In this document: piece by piece, positions 1-12,717 of the stretch
How the letters are laid out: every line of letters begins with the position of its first letter
Numbering within the stretch: the stretch's first letter is position 1
Source: Scilla litardierei
Taxonomy: Eukaryota; Streptophyta; Magnoliopsida; Asparagales; Asparagaceae
Assembly (NCBI GenBank): GCA_030789695.1
Contig: CM061142.1
Coordinates: forward strand, 353,189,486-353,253,485
Direction of reading: 5' to 3'
DNA: 64,000 bases
Notes under the pieces: generated by a model
Told to the model about the DNA's origin: nothing
The model's database searches: none
Seen by the model: only the letters and a program-made list of their open reading frames with translations
Position numbers and translations under genes: made by a program

Positions 1-2890
1 CCTCTTTTGCTAGGAAACCCACCAAGGGTGAAAATCAAAAGAAGGGACACGTTTTCATGTACCCCAACACACCCCCACGTAGAAACACTCCTACTACACA
101 TGTGAACACATATGATGATTTTTGTGCACCACACCCACGGACACGTGCAAACCCACACCTGAGAAATACTCATGCACGTGCTCCTACACATTCATATGCT
201 CATACACATCATCCTTATATGTATGCTCATCCATATGCACCACATTATATGCATGCTTCACATTTTTCATATAACCCTTATATGTCTCATGCATATGCTC
301 CTCCATTTTCCTATATTAGACCTCATGCTCTTAAGCGGCATGCATCACATCGAAAACAAACTCATGTGCATGCAACTAGGAAAATAAATCCCAAAACATA
401 CACAATTTGGGATCCTAAGGACACTAGCATTCATGATAAAAATGCTTATGTAAAATCTTACTTTAAAGATGTTGTAAATTGTGATAACTATGTTAGAAAG
501 CCAAAGTCCAGTTGGATTTGGTTTCCTAAGGGCTAATCCCCCTCGGACCCAACAAGCTTGGGTACCATGAACTTATGGTATAATATGTAGGTACCCAAGA
601 AAAAGAAAAAGAGCAAGAAAAGCAATATTAACTCTAAGAAGAAATGATGGATTCTCGATAGTGGATGCTCCAAGCACATGACTGGAGATCCCTCTTTGCT
701 CTTTGAAGTGATCCGCATTAAGAACGGTGCAACGATGAACTTTGGAGGCGATGAAAAGGGAACCATCATTGGTGTGGGTAAAGTTGGTAATCCATCTAAA
801 GCTTTAATTGATAATGCACATTTAGTATATGGTTTAAATCACAACCTTATTTCCATAAGTCAACTTTGTGACAAAGGTTACAAGGTTAACTTTGGAAAGG
901 GTTTGTGTAGCATCATTGATGATGATTCCAATTTTTTATTTTCTGGCATTAGACATAAAGATATTTATATTTTAAGTATGCCTCAATCTTTAGAACATTG
1001 CTTAGTTGCTCATTCGAAAGAACAATTATTATGGCATCGCCGTTTTGGGCATGTTCATTTTAAGCATCTTTATAAATTACCTAAGCATGATTTATTTATA
1101 GGTTTTCTGAAATAAAATTTTAACAAGAAAAGCTTTTGTGATTCATGTCAACGTGGAAAACTCCGAAAATCGTCATTTAAACTTAAAGATGGCATTACTT
1201 CTAAGAGGCCCCTAGAACTACTTCATTTAGATTTATTTGGGCCTACTAGAGTTGTATCTTTAAGAAATGGAGATTATGAATTAGTCATTGTTCATGCCTT
1301 TTCTAGATTTACATGGGTATCACTTTTAACTAATAAAAAAGAAGCCTTTGAAGAGTACCAAATTTGCCAAGAAAACTCAGAATCTCTTAGGGACCACCAT
1401 TATCACTATTCGTAGTGATCATGGAAGGGCATTTGAGAATGAGCTTCTCTCTATGTTTTCTGATGACAACAGTATAACTCACAATTTTTCATTCCCTTGC
1501 GCCCCACTACAAAATGGTGTTGTTGAGAGAAAGAATAGACTCTTATTGAGTGTGCACGCACAATGCTTCATGATAGTCATCTTGGACTTCTATTTTGGAC
1601 AGAGGCGGTACACATTGCATGTTATGTGCTTAATAGGATCCTAGTGATGCCCCGTACAAACAAAACTTGTTTTGAACTATTTTATGATTAAAAAACTCAA
1701 GTTAAATATTTTCGAGTTTTTGGTTCAAAATTTTTATTAAGAACACGTTTGATAATCTTGATAAGTTTGATCCAAGATCCGATGAAGGAATTTTGTTGAA
1801 TATTCCATATGTAGCAAAGCCTACCGGATATACAACAAAAACACTTCAACGATTGAGGAATCACTTCATGTTTCTTTTAATGAAGATTTTGATTTGCCTC
1901 ATATTGATGATGATAGTGTAGATGTTTTATGTGATTCTATTAGTAATATAAAATGGAATGATGTCATTGAGACTAACAATACTAATGAAAATGTTGAGAT
2001 TGTTCCTAGTGATCCAAGTATTCCCAAAGCTTATCCAGCGGTTCGTGAGCACCCACATGACTAAATTATTGGAGATATTGGAGTGGGTGTCCGGACAAGG
2101 TCATAGATTGATGAATTCTCTCATTGTGCCTTTGTATCTACCATTAACCAAAAAACATCCAAGAGTCATGTGAAGATAGTTCTTGGATCATAGAAATGGA
2201 AGAGGAACTCATGCAATTCAAAAGGAATGAAGTTTGGGAGCTCATTCCTCTACCTAGTGGTCATCAGGTCATTGGGACCAAATGGATATTCAAGAACAAG
2301 ATAGACGAGAATAAAGTCATCACAAGGAACAAAGAAAGGTTAGTAGCTCAACGCTACCGACAAAAAGAAGGTATTGACTTCAAAAAATCTTTTGCTCCCG
2401 TAGCTAGATTAGAAGCCATTAAATTACTTTTATCTTTTTCATCCCACAAGAATTTCAAACTTTATCCAATGGATGTCAAAAGTGCATTTTTAAATGGTTT
2501 TGTTAGTGAAGAAGTTTCTGTCTCTCAACCACTGGGTTTTATTCATGAAAAATTTCCAAACCACGTTTTCAAACTTAAAAATCCTTATATGGGTTGAGAC
2601 AAGCTCCTAGAGCTTGGTATGATCGCCTGACGACTTTTCTTTTGAATTTAGGTTTTAAAATAGGTGAAGTTGATTCTACACTTTTCACTAAATATTATGA
2701 AAATGACATCCTTCTAATTCAAGTTTATGTAGATGATATTATTTTTGGATCTACTAACTATGATCTTTGCCAAGAATATTCTAAAACTATGAAGGAAGAA
2801 TTTGAGATGAGCCACATGGGTGAGCTCAATTCTTTTCTAGGACTTCAAATTCGGCAAATGACGGATGTGATTTTCATACAACGAACCAAG
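1..2890 (+). pseudogene. Old Sirevirus-type Ty1/copia gag-pol, 5' fragment
   Basis: Broken retrotransposon polyprotein; the 5' LTR and most of gag lie before base 1. Seen in order: a Gag C-terminal tail rich in His/Tyr/Pro (57-536); a protease active-site triplet Asp-Ser-Gly at 657-665 within LDSGCSKHMTG; the integrase His-His-Cys-Cys zinc region (about 1030-1160); and integrase core acidic residues in LDLFG (~1225), RSDHG (~1413) and VVERKN (~1525). Reverse transcriptase runs about 2196-2890, with the YVDD catalytic motif at 2726-2737. Frameshifts or stops lie near 535, 645, 1115, 1370, 1640-2195 and 2597, so it cannot encode a working protein. The reading frame breaks at 2890 where another element is inserted, and resumes at 11939. 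Sirevirus assignment rests on the match of layout (envelope-like frame, repeated polypurine tracts downstream) to that genus. Confidence 0.9.
2886..2890. other. Target-site duplication CCAAG (left copy; right copy 11939-11943)
   Basis: The five bases CCAAG directly precede the TG of the left LTR and directly follow the CA of the right LTR. Removing the element and one copy brings the reverse-transcriptase and RNase H parts of the host copia element together. This fixes the insertion boundaries at 2891-11938. Confidence 0.9.
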
Positions 2891-4184
2891 TGTAGAGATA
2901 TGATGCCCTCGAGACTATTTATCACTATGTGTATAGCACAAACGTCTTGTTCGAAATAACAGTAAGCTGTTTGGTAATAATTTATCTAAGTTATATTATA
3001 ATTAGATATTGACTTAGGTAAAGTCCTGAGACTTTATGCAAGGTCAAACATGTATCGAGATGAGTATCTCGATCATGGAGAAATGTTTGACCGTCTGTAG
3101 CATAAGTCTAAAAGGGTTCGTGGTCGTAGATGTTTCGAGACAAGGATATCGAAACATCGGATAGACCATTGTGTCTTAGTCTTCCCCGTTTAGTGGTGGC
3201 GATGATCTCATGATCGCTTGACTTGGCGAAGTCAAAGACGAGACACATGTGCTCATTAGAGAATGAGTTCACTAAACGATCCACAAGAGTTATCATATGG
3301 TTACATTGACCAATCTGTTAATGATAACTCTTAGTGATGATAGACAAGTTGGTCTTTTGACTTGAGGTCATTTTATGAACCTGGGCGTGAACGGTGCCAC
3401 TTAGATCACTGACCTAATTTTGAGGCTACGCCTGTTGAAAGGTCTTTGATTGGGTGTCACTTGAAGCGTACGAGGCGAGTAATGACCAAGAGAGGATTCG
3501 TCTCTACCGGTCAATGGGACTTAGTGTCGTAGGGTTAGTTCGGTCTTTAGTAAAATCTCTGGCCAGAGTATGTTGGAAGAAGTCCAACATTATTTGACTA
3601 AAGATCGATAGAAACTAACCGGAGTCAAGTTATTGGGGTTGACAGTTTGACCGTACCCTAGACTTGATCTACACGACATAGTTTAGACGAAGAGACTATA
3701 ACTACGGAACTCATCACGGAAACAGACAGGGTTGTCCCGACAATACTCATGTCAATGAGTCAACCACATAATGATGATTCTTGAAGCAGGGACGGCAACC
3801 ACTACTCGTGGTCACTGCCGTATAGGGCTTCGAGCCCAACCTATTGTAAGGGTCAGGCTGTAGGGTCTCACACAGAGTGTGACTTTCGTCTAGTAATAGG
3901 TAGAAATTAGTTAGGAAGAATAATTTGCATTTGATGCAAAGGAAGAGAAAATTGCATTTTGATACAAATGATATTTAAGCCTAGATATGGGACTAATTTG
4001 CATATGATGCAAAATAGATTAAATGTGTTTTAAATAGTTTAAGAGAATATTTAATAATATAAACGCAAGGAAAAGTTCACGGGTAAGATGGGAATGTCCC
4101 GATCTAGACCCAGGTTCTAACGGCGTCCAAATCGGACGCCAGATGCTCAAGATACACCAAAAACAGCCCATTGGATCAGATCGG

Positions 4185-4505
4185 GTCAGACCAGGCTGAC
4201 CCAGGCCAGACTGGGTCTTGCCTGGGCGCCTGGCCAAACCCAGACAGCCTAAGCAGCCGGCCCAGGCCCAGGCGCAGGCCCAGGCGGGCCCGCCCAGGCG
4301 CCCTGGGCGCCTGGGCGCAGGCCCAAGCGCTGGGCGCCTGGGCCTTGCCCAGGCGGGCCGCCCAGGCGCCCTGGGCGCCTGGGTGCCCATGCGCCTGGGC
4401 GCATGGCCCAGGCCCGGGCCAGGCGCTCTGGCTGGGCACGCCAGTCTGGGCGCACCAGACCAGGTTCTGGCCTGGTCTGGGCTCGCCCAGCTGGCCTGGT
4501 GGGCC
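4185..4505. repeat. GC-rich palindromic repeat block in left LTR
   Basis: Dense, irregular repeats of the self-complementary core GGCGCCTGGGC and its partner GCCCAGGCG inside an otherwise AT-rich LTR. The equivalent block in the right LTR has a different number and order of units. The long frames here on both strands (Pro/Arg/Ala-rich) follow from base composition and are not credible proteins. Confidence 0.85.
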
Positions 4506-4780
4506 CCACAGAATGGGTTTTCTGAAACCTAGGTTGGGAAGTTTTTGACGGCTCAATTTTTGCGAAAAACTTGCCTTAGGCTGAACTTTGGGCGATCAAT
4601 TAGACGGTCAAACAAATTCTGATTGACGAACGGTTTTTTCCTATGCGTTCACCGTTGAACACCCTTCGAATTGATAGGTTGTATCAATCATGAAGCTCAG
4701 CGGTGAGTGAGTTAAAATTCACGGAATTTTGCACTTTGTGAAGGGCAAACTAACTTGATTTAATTAACTCTAAAATTAAT

Positions 4781-4832
4781 AGTCCCACATCGGTTGTGCG
4801 GAAAAGGGGAGAGTCTGTCGCCTCTATATATA
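4781..4832 (+). promoter_or_regulatory. LTR core promoter: AGTCCCACATCGG motif and TATA box
   Basis: AGTCCCACATCGG at 4781-4793 is followed about 30 bases later by CTATATATAGGGGC (TATA at 4824-4832). Transcription would start about 30 bases on, near the GA/CT-rich leader. The right LTR has the same arrangement with CTATAAATAGGGGC. Confidence 0.7.
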
Positions 4833-5446
4833 GGGGCATCCCCTTCCTCCAAACTCATCCCAAGCTCTAGATCTGAGCGGCTCTCATAAATATTGGAGCA
4901 CACTCGGATCTAGGCTTAAATTAATATTTCTCTATCTCCCTATATTTCTGCCTTACTCTTGAGGGCTCTAGCAAACCGCAAAGGAGTTCGGATTCAGATC
5001 CGAAATCTAGGCGAAGGTTTCACTCGTGTGAAACTTTCTTCGGCGCGTGGTTGGCTCGGTGACCCGAGGATTGCTCGCCTCGGGATGCGAAGCGGTTTGA
5101 GGAGCGGTTCGAGGAGCGGCTCGGCGTGGGATGGGGAGCGGCTCGGAAGACGGTGCTGAACATCTCGCCTGCCCCATGGTTGAGATTCCGGGTATGTATT
5201 TTATAAGCATTAGTTTAATTTAATCGCAGTAAGTTAGAACCTTCTTGGGATGGTCAGATCCATCCCAAGTTGGCATAGATCTTGGCTAAGGGTCATGTAC
5301 CTTAGGGCTAAGTTAGAAATGTTTAACTGCAAGTTAATTAGATTAACTTATTATTCCGCTGCAAATACTTTTCATGTCTATGTTCCGTCCGACTTAGGAC
5401 GGGAATAGAGTTTTTTTGTGCCCTAAGGGTCCTAGAAAACCCTTCA

Positions 5447-8400
5447 GTGGTATCAGAGCCTAGGTTTGCGTAACAATCTAGCACTGTGATTTTATTAAAC
5501 TTTGAAATGGTTTTTAAAATACTTTTAAAAATGTTTTAAAGTTATGAGATAATTTTAAAATATTTTAGATGCCCTTTTAAAATGTTTTAAAATTTATGTG
5601 ATATTTTTTAAAGGTGATTTTAAAAGGATTTTATATGTTTAAAAAATTTATATGATAAAATTTTAAACTTGAAAATTTTAAATTGGTGTTTTAAATTTAT
5701 GTGATAAATTTAAAATTGATTTTAAGGCTATAAAACTTTATGCGATAAGTTTAAAAAATTATTTTAGATGTTTAAATATTTTATGTGATAAAATTTTAAG
5801 GATGAAATTTTTTTTAAATGATGTTTTTAAATTTATGAAATATTTTTTAAAAACTATTTTAAAAGTTTAAAATTGTTTATGCGATAAATTTTAGTCTATT
5901 TAATTGTTAAATAGTTGTACACTTTTATTTTATGCGATAAAATTAGTGTAACTTTATGGCTATGTTATCGTGTCCCTTATTTGATAACACCAGACAACCC
6001 TTTAGGTTAGCTATTAAGAAATCATTAAAATTTATTAATTGAATTTTGATGACATGCTATGTTTTAATAAAACTTTTAACAGCCCTTTAAGATCTAATTC
6101 ATGATTAGGGTAGTCCCTTTAATGTTTTTTAATTCTAATTGTTATAATTAATTCTCATTAAAGGACTTCGCTTTTAGCGATGTTAATAAATTTATTAAAA
6201 TCCTAATAACGATTAGGATAGCACGTGAACCTTATAATTGATAAGGATTTAATAAAAGTTATTAAACAAATCCTAAAATTTTGAATTTAAGGATTCAACT
6301 AGTTGACAGGATTAATTAGTTGTTAATAAAAGCTTTTAGTCTATGGCACGCATATGAAAATGACAAGCTTCATTCAATGGACCATGATCCAGTCAATGTG
6401 ATTGGCTAAGTTTGCTGGATCACCTTTTTAAAGGGTAGTGATCCTGGCTTAGTCAATTCGCTAGCTGTGTTCCGCTGGACCGCAATGTCGCGAATCATAA
6501 TTGTATGACACCCTGGACTATATCTAAGTCAAATACGTTAATGATCTTTTTCAAGATTAGCCGTAGCCCTCCTTGTTTTAGGGGTTGGCGACTATAGGAC
6601 CCGTGTTATAGTTGTTGAGCTACACTCAAGCTGTAACATGGAAACCTTGTAGAAACCAACTCCTTAAATACATAAGATGAAATCTTGACTTGACCCAAAC
6701 CGTCGTGTCACCAAGCGCCGGCGTAAGTTATGTCAATGATGTAGTCTGGCTAGATGTAGTCTAAGACCTGACCCAAATCGACGTGTCGTGAATACACCGA
6801 GCAGCGGGGCAAGTCAGGCTAGACATGAAAACAAGGGTCTGACTAGACTAGACATTGTGATTTGGATGAGCACACTCATGATCACAAATGGCTAGGGGTA
6901 AAAACCGATAAGAGAGTCATATCTGATATGATCGATGAAGAGTCATCTTTCGATTACAGAGTCAAGCAACTTGTTGAGCTACACTCAAGGTTGTTAAGGC
7001 TCAAGGTGATTGGACCTCTTACCCATTAATTTTTAATTCGATTAAATCGTTCGTTATTAAGCTTTGAAACGATCGTAAAAATAGTGGGAGGATATAGATA
7101 GATAAAAGCCATTCTACCTATATTTAATATTGAACATATGCTAAACTAGGGCAAGACTATGTTTACCAAAGGAATCACAATATAATATTTTAATGAAATA
7201 AGTAAACTGGTCAAAAGGTAGATTAATTGAATATCAAGTTAAATACTAATTGATAGAATTAAAACTATATTCTCGTTGACATTAAAATGACCTTCTAAAG
7301 AACAGACTTAAGAAATATGATTTCATTAAGTTCTAGGTCCAACAAATAAAATCACGCTACATGTCACTCGCCTCTATATGGGGCAGCTTGAACATATAGG
7401 AAATTCGAAGTATGTTTCTCTCTACAACTTATAAAGCTACGCTTAAGGTTGTATGGACAAACAATTTTGATCCGCAAAGTTCAAAAATTTTATCAAATTG
7501 TTTGAGTGGAATACGAGTGCATGAGCGATGCAAGACTATGTATCACAAATGGATCTTGAGACAAGCAACTTCTTGAGCTACACTCAAGATTGCAACTCTC
7601 AGGCGTTTGGATACATGAGATGCTTGCATAGCTATTTATTTATGTTGGGTTATTTAATATCTAAATATGATTTAGAAAAGGAAGAAGGCACTCCGGAAAG
7701 TCAACCGAGTTAAATAGTTTAATTTATCATTAGTAAAGGCATAAGTATGAGGGAATGAAAATGTGACATATTCTGATGTCACGATTTCATAATTATTGTT
7801 ATACAAAAGGTTAACATATTTTGACAAATGTCGCCACATTGCTTTTGAAGCAATGAGTAATATGTATAACGATAATATATATATATATATATATATTAAA
7901 TGTTAATATAAAATACACAAGATAGTAGCAAACTTATATGGAAAAATAGACTAGGTCGTATCGAGAGAGTAAGCTTCACAAGTCACATAAAGAGGGGTCT
8001 GACCTCTCGTATTATAAAGTCTGCGGACACTTGTGAGTCTTACCCTCTTAGATATAATGGCCGAAACCCATCTATAAGACAGTGGGAGAATGAGTTGTCG
8101 AACTCAGTCTCTTACATACTGATGTACCCGAGTCTAGATTAACCAAAATAAGTTATACTTATATTTTATTAAGACACGTGTTCTTGATGAAACACAAGTC
8201 TGATAAAATAAAGAACGAAATGACAAAAGTTTTTAAACTGATTCGATTAGATCGAATACTCAAATACTTAGCTACATAAAATCTTGCGTAATTAAAAGAA
8301 AATATGATTCTCTCAGGTCAAATCTGTTAACACACCCGTGTGTTAAAAAGATATGAATCGCACTTAGTTAGACTTGGTGCGATCCATAGCCAGTGACTCT

Positions 8401-9359
8401 GAGTTAAGTCCTCCCTCTGGGTTAAGTCCCAGATAGTAATGCCTAGGTTTTGATAATGTTCTATGAGGACATTATCAATAAGATACTCATTAAATCAATC
8501 GTAAGGAAGTTGTATAATTACTCGAATCTCGTGAGACGAATTGTCGAGTTAGACATCATAACTGATGATGACTTAGTCAACTTCCAGGATGAAATTCGGA
8601 GTAGTAACTCCGATTTAAAACTTGATGCAATCAGAATAGGTCCGTGTGCGTAAATAAATTTTAGAATTTAGTTTACGTGTCCAATGAAAATGTTTACTCT
8701 CTTTCTGCAAGTAAATCTTTAAGCTGAAAGATTAGGAGCAGAAAGAAAATAGTGAAGTACAATCATGTTGGTCGAGAACGGTTTTCATCCTAATTCCTAT
8801 AAACGGATTAGAATGAAACTATTTTTTGCCAGCAGATGTGTACAGATCTACTCGAACCAACCTCGATGTAAAACGTTCATGTTGACCATGAAAATTGGAG
8901 CATTCACTTATAAGTTCGTTTTCTAAATATGATTTAGACGAGCCAACTTATATGAATTAGCCAGAAAGTTTTCAAGGTCAGTGGGAGCATATAAATTACA
9001 TGCGAGGCATCAAAGAAATGGAACATATATTTTGACAAAGTAATCAAAAAGGTTGATACTTTATCAGAAATATATATGAGCCATTTGAAATGACCATTAA
9101 CAAATTTAAAATCGTAAGGTATGATGAACTGGATAAGATCCAAGTAAATAAAAATATTATGGATTCCGAAAGATCAAGTGAATTATTTGAATGAGATTCA
9201 AATGGTTGGTCTAACATGAACATAGAAACCCCTTAAGTCTATAGTGTAGACGGTTTTAGCGATCCACTCACGAAGGCTCAACCACATGAAGTCCGGAAAA
9301 CTTATGTGTAAAAATGGTATAAGATACCGGGATAAATGGGCCTGAGTGCAAGTAGGAGA
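5447..9359 (+). pseudogene. Non-coding internal domain of the LARD-like element with copia pol remnants
   Basis: No long frame survives. The first 500 bases (about 5490-5970) are extremely AT-rich with scattered repeats of a TATGCGATAAA/TTTTAAA type motif. Recognisable shreds appear in correct pol order: a short peptide with SSNSDLKLDAIRI near 8590-8640, resembling the start of copia reverse transcriptase; ASKKWNIYFDKVIKK at about 9005-9055, resembling the RT region after the Gly-Leu-Lys-Gln motif; and DPLTKA at 9261-9278, resembling the extreme C-terminus of RNase H. This indicates descent from an autonomous copia element by deletion and decay. A short TA run lies at about 7878-7897. I see no accessory gene. 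Confidence 0.65.
5448..5460 (+). promoter_or_regulatory. Primer-binding site for initiator-Met tRNA
   Basis: TGGTATCAGAGCC begins one base after the left LTR. This is the standard plant Ty1/copia primer site, complementary to the 3' end of initiator methionine tRNA. It supports the 5' LTR boundary and the + orientation of the element. Confidence 0.92.
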
Positions 9360-11938
9360 TGTAGAGATATGATGCCCTCGAGGCCATTTATCACTGAGTG
9401 TATAGCACAAATGTCTTGTTCGAAATAACAGTAAGCTGTTTGGTAATAATTTATCTAAGTTATATTATAATTAGATATTGACTTAGATAAAGTCCTGAGA
9501 CTTTATGCAAGGTCAAACATGTATCAAGATGAGTATCTCGAACATGGAGAAATGTTTGACCGTTTGTAACATAAGTCTAAAAGGGTTCGTGGTCGTAGAT
9601 GTTTCGAGACAAGGATATCGAAACATCGGATAGACCATTGTGTCTTAGTCTTCCCCGTTTAGTGGTGGCGATGATCTCATGATCGCTTGACTTGGCGAAG
9701 TCGAAGACGAGACACAGGTGCTCATTAGAGAATGAGTTCACTAAACGATCCACAAGAGTTCTCATATGGTTACATTGACCAATCTATCAATGATAACTCT
9801 TAGTGATGATAGGCAAGTTGGTTTTTTGACTTGAGGTCATTTTACGAACCTGGGCATGAACGGTGCCATTTAGATCACTGACCTAATTTTGAGGCTAGGC
9901 CTGTTGAAAGGTCTTTAATTGGGTGTCACTTGAAGTGTACGAGGCGAGTAATGATCAAGAGAGGATTCGTCTCTCCCGGTCAATGGGAGTTAGTGTCGTA
10001 GGTTTAGTTCGGTCTTTAGTAAAATCTCTGGCCAGAGTATGTTGGAAGAAGTCCAACATTATTTGACTAAACATTGATAGAAATTAGCCGGAGTCAAGTT
10101 ATTGGGGTTGACAGTTTGACCGTATCCTAGACTTGATCTACATGACATAGTTTAGACGAAAAGACTATAACTGCGGAACTCATCATAGAAACAGTCAGGG
10201 TGGTCCCGACAATACTCATGTCAATGAGTCAACCACATAATGATGATTCCTGAAGCAGGGACGGTAACCACTGCTCGTGGTCAATGCCATATAGGGCTTC
10301 GAGCCCAACCTGTTATAAGGATCAGGCTGTAGGGTCTCACACAGAGTGCGACTTTCGTCTAGAAATAGGTAGAAATTAGTTAGGGAGAGTAATTTGCATT
10401 TGATGCAAAGGAAGAGAAAATTGCATTTTGTTGCAAATGATATTTAAGCCTAGATAGGGGACTAATTTGCATATGATGCAAAATAGATTAAATGTGTTTT
10501 AAATAGTTTAAGACAATATTTAATAATATAAACACAAGGAAAAGTTCACGGGTAAGACATGAATGTCCCGATCTAGACCCAGGTTCGAACGGCGTCCAAA
10601 TCGGACGCCAGATACTCAAGATACACCAAAAACAGCCCATTGGATCTGATCGGTTCAGACCAGGCTGACCCAGGCCAAACTGGGTCTGGCCTGGGCACCT
10701 GGCCAGACCTAGACAACATGGGCGGCAGGCCCAGGCCCAGGCCCAGGCGCTGGGCGCCTGGGCCTGCGCCCAGGCGGGCCCGCCCAGGCGCACTGGGCGC
10801 CTGGACGTAGGCCCAGGCGGGCCGCCCTGGGTGCCTGGGCGCAGGCCCAGGCGGGTCACCCAGGTGCCCTGGGCGCCTGGGTGCCCAGGCACCTGGGCGC
10901 CTGGCCCAGGCCCGGGCCAGGCACCCTGGCCTGGGCCAGGCGCCCAGGCTGGGCGTGCCCAGACCAGGTTCTAGCCTGGTCTGGGATCGCCCAGCTGGCC
11001 TGGTGGGCCCCGCAGAATGGGTTTTCTGAAACCTAGGTTAGGCAGTTTTTGACGGCTCATTTTTTGCGAAAAGTTAACCTTGGGCTGAACTTTGGGCGAT
11101 CAATTGGAGGGTCAAACGAACTCCGATTGACGAACGGTTTTTCCTATGCGTTCACCGTTGAACACCCTTTTTATTGATAGGTTGTATCAATCATGAAGCT
11201 CAACGGTGAGTGAGTTAAAATTCACGGAATTTTTCACTTTGTGAAGGGCAAACTAACTTGATTTAATTAACTCTAAAATTAATAGTCCCACATCGGTTGT
11301 GTGAAAAAGGGGAGAGTCCGCTGCCTCTATAAATAGGGGCATCTCCCTTCCTCCAACCTCATTCCAAGCTCTAGATCTGAGCGGCTCTCGTAAATGTTGG
11401 AGCACGCTCGGATCTAGGCTTAAATTAATATTTTTCTATCTCCCTATATTTTTGCATTACTCTTGAGGGCTCTAGCAAAGCTGCAAGGGATTTCGGATTC
11501 AGATCCGAAATCTTGGCGAAGGTTTCACTCGTATGAAACTTTCTTCGGCGCGTGGTTGGCTCGGTGACCCGAGGATTGCTCGCCTCGGGATGCGGAGCGG
11601 TTCGAGGAGCGGCTCGGCGTGGGATGGGGAGCGGCTCGGAAGATGGTGCGGAACATCTCGCCTGCCCCAGGGTTGAGATTCCCGGTATGTATTTTATAAG
11701 CATTAGTTTAATTTAATCACATTAGATTAGATCCTTCTTGGGATGGTCAGATCCATCCCAAGTTGGCATAGATCTTGGCTAAGGGTCTTGTACCTTAGGG
11801 CTAAGTTAGAAATGTTTAACTGCAAGTTAATTAGATTAACTTATTCTTCCGCTGCAAATAATTTTCATGTCTATGTTCCGTCCGACTTAGGACGGGAATA
11901 GATTTTTTTGTGCCCTAAGGGTCCTAGAAAACCCTTCA
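9360..11938 (+). repeat. Right (3') LTR of the LARD-like element
   Basis: A 2579-bp direct repeat of 2891-5446 with many substitutions and a rearranged GC-rich block (10665-10990). It starts TGTAGAGATATGATG and ends CCCTTCA, followed by the target duplication CCAAG. A purine-rich stretch (AAGTAGGAGA) just before 9360 is the likely plus-strand primer. Confidence 0.92.
10665..10990. repeat. GC-rich palindromic repeat block in right LTR
   Basis: Counterpart of 4185-4505, made of the same GGCGCCTGGGC-type units but differing in unit number and order. The sequences on both sides align collinearly between LTRs. The block has therefore changed faster than the rest of the LTR since insertion. Confidence 0.8.
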
Positions 11939-12717
11939 CCAAGTACATCGGTGAGCTTATCAAGCGATTCGGGATGGAAGCATCTTCAAGCAAGAGGACT
12001 CCCATGAGTACAACTACACATCTTCACAAGGAAGAAAACGAAAAAGATGTAGACATTTGTCTATATCGAGGTATGATAGGTAGCTTACTTTATTTAACCG
12101 CAAGTAGGCCCGATATCATGTTTTCTGTTTGTTTATGTGATAGGTATGAAGCACGACCTAAGGAATCACATTTGATTGTGGTTAAAAGAATTTTTCGTTA
12201 CCTCAATCAAACACTAGATTATGGATTACTTTATCCTAAATCTAGCATATATGAGTTAATCTCATATTGTGATGCTGATTTTGCCGAATGCAAATCCGAT
12301 AGAAAGAGTATTAGTGACACTTTCCATTTTCCAGGAAATTCCCTTGTTTCTTGGTTTTCCAAGAAGCAAAACTCGGTATCATTGTACACGACCAAAGTGA
12401 AATATATCGACGCGGGTCTTGCATGTGTACAAGTCCTTTGGATGAAACACACTCTTAAAGACTATGGTATTAATTGTGATACTTGTCGTATCATGGTTGA
12501 AAACCAAAGTGCAATTTGTCTCTCCAGAAATCCGGTATATCACTCCCGTACCAAACACATAGATGTGAGACAACATTTTATTAATGATCATGTAGCTAAG
12601 AACGACATCATTTTAGAGTACATTGAAACCCAAAAACAAATCGTCGACATCTTCACAAAACCTCTTAAATAAGATTCATTTGCGAGTTTGCGTGGAGAAT
12701 TAGGGATTATGGGTTAA
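11939..12717 (+). pseudogene. Old Sirevirus-type copia pol, 3' fragment (RT end and RNase H)
   Basis: Direct continuation of the pol fragment ending at 2890, separated by the LARD-like insertion. Typical copia RT/RNase H landmarks are legible: [25 protein letters not shown], an RNase H stretch with [25 protein letters not shown], and the terminal DIFTKPLK. The frame is open for about 240 codons from 11939, then a stop falls at 12670-12672, before the usual last residues (ELGIM-like, to about 12717). The apparent upstream Met (11908) belongs to the inserted LTR and is not a real start. Confidence 0.9.

Larger units (their letters stand above)
2891..5446 (+). repeat. Left (5') LTR of the LARD-like element
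   Basis: A 2556-bp direct repeat of 9360-11938, starting TGTAGAGATATGATG and ending GAAAACCCTTCA. It contains a GC-rich repeat block (4185-4505), the promoter-like motif AGTCCCACATCGG (4781-4793) and a TATA box (4824-4832). Short open frames in it, such as a reverse 62-codon frame at 3108-3296 that recurs in the other LTR, are repeat artefacts rather than genes. Confidence 0.92.
2891..11938 (+). mobile_element. LARD-like non-autonomous copia LTR retrotransposon, 9.05 kb
   Basis: A complete element with two LTRs of about 2.56 kb that begin TG and end CA, a 5-bp target duplication (CCAAG), a primer-binding site for initiator-Met tRNA just inside the left LTR, and a purine-rich stretch before the right LTR. 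The 3.9-kb internal domain has no long open reading frame. Only decayed shreds of copia pol are visible, in the expected order. Large LTRs around a non-coding centre match the class called LARD (large retrotransposon derivative). The LTRs differ at many positions plus length changes in a GC-rich block, so the insertion is not recent. It would have needed proteins from a related copia element. Confidence 0.88.

Noticed and set aside
3108..3296. A 62-codon minus frame repeated at 9577-9765
   Set aside because: It is duplicated because it sits in the two LTRs of one element; no start context or domain supports it.
4171..4556. Overlapping long frames on both strands rich in Pro, Arg, Ala and Gly
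   Set aside because: They come from the GC palindrome block of an LTR; the other LTR breaks or changes them, and no protein family fits.
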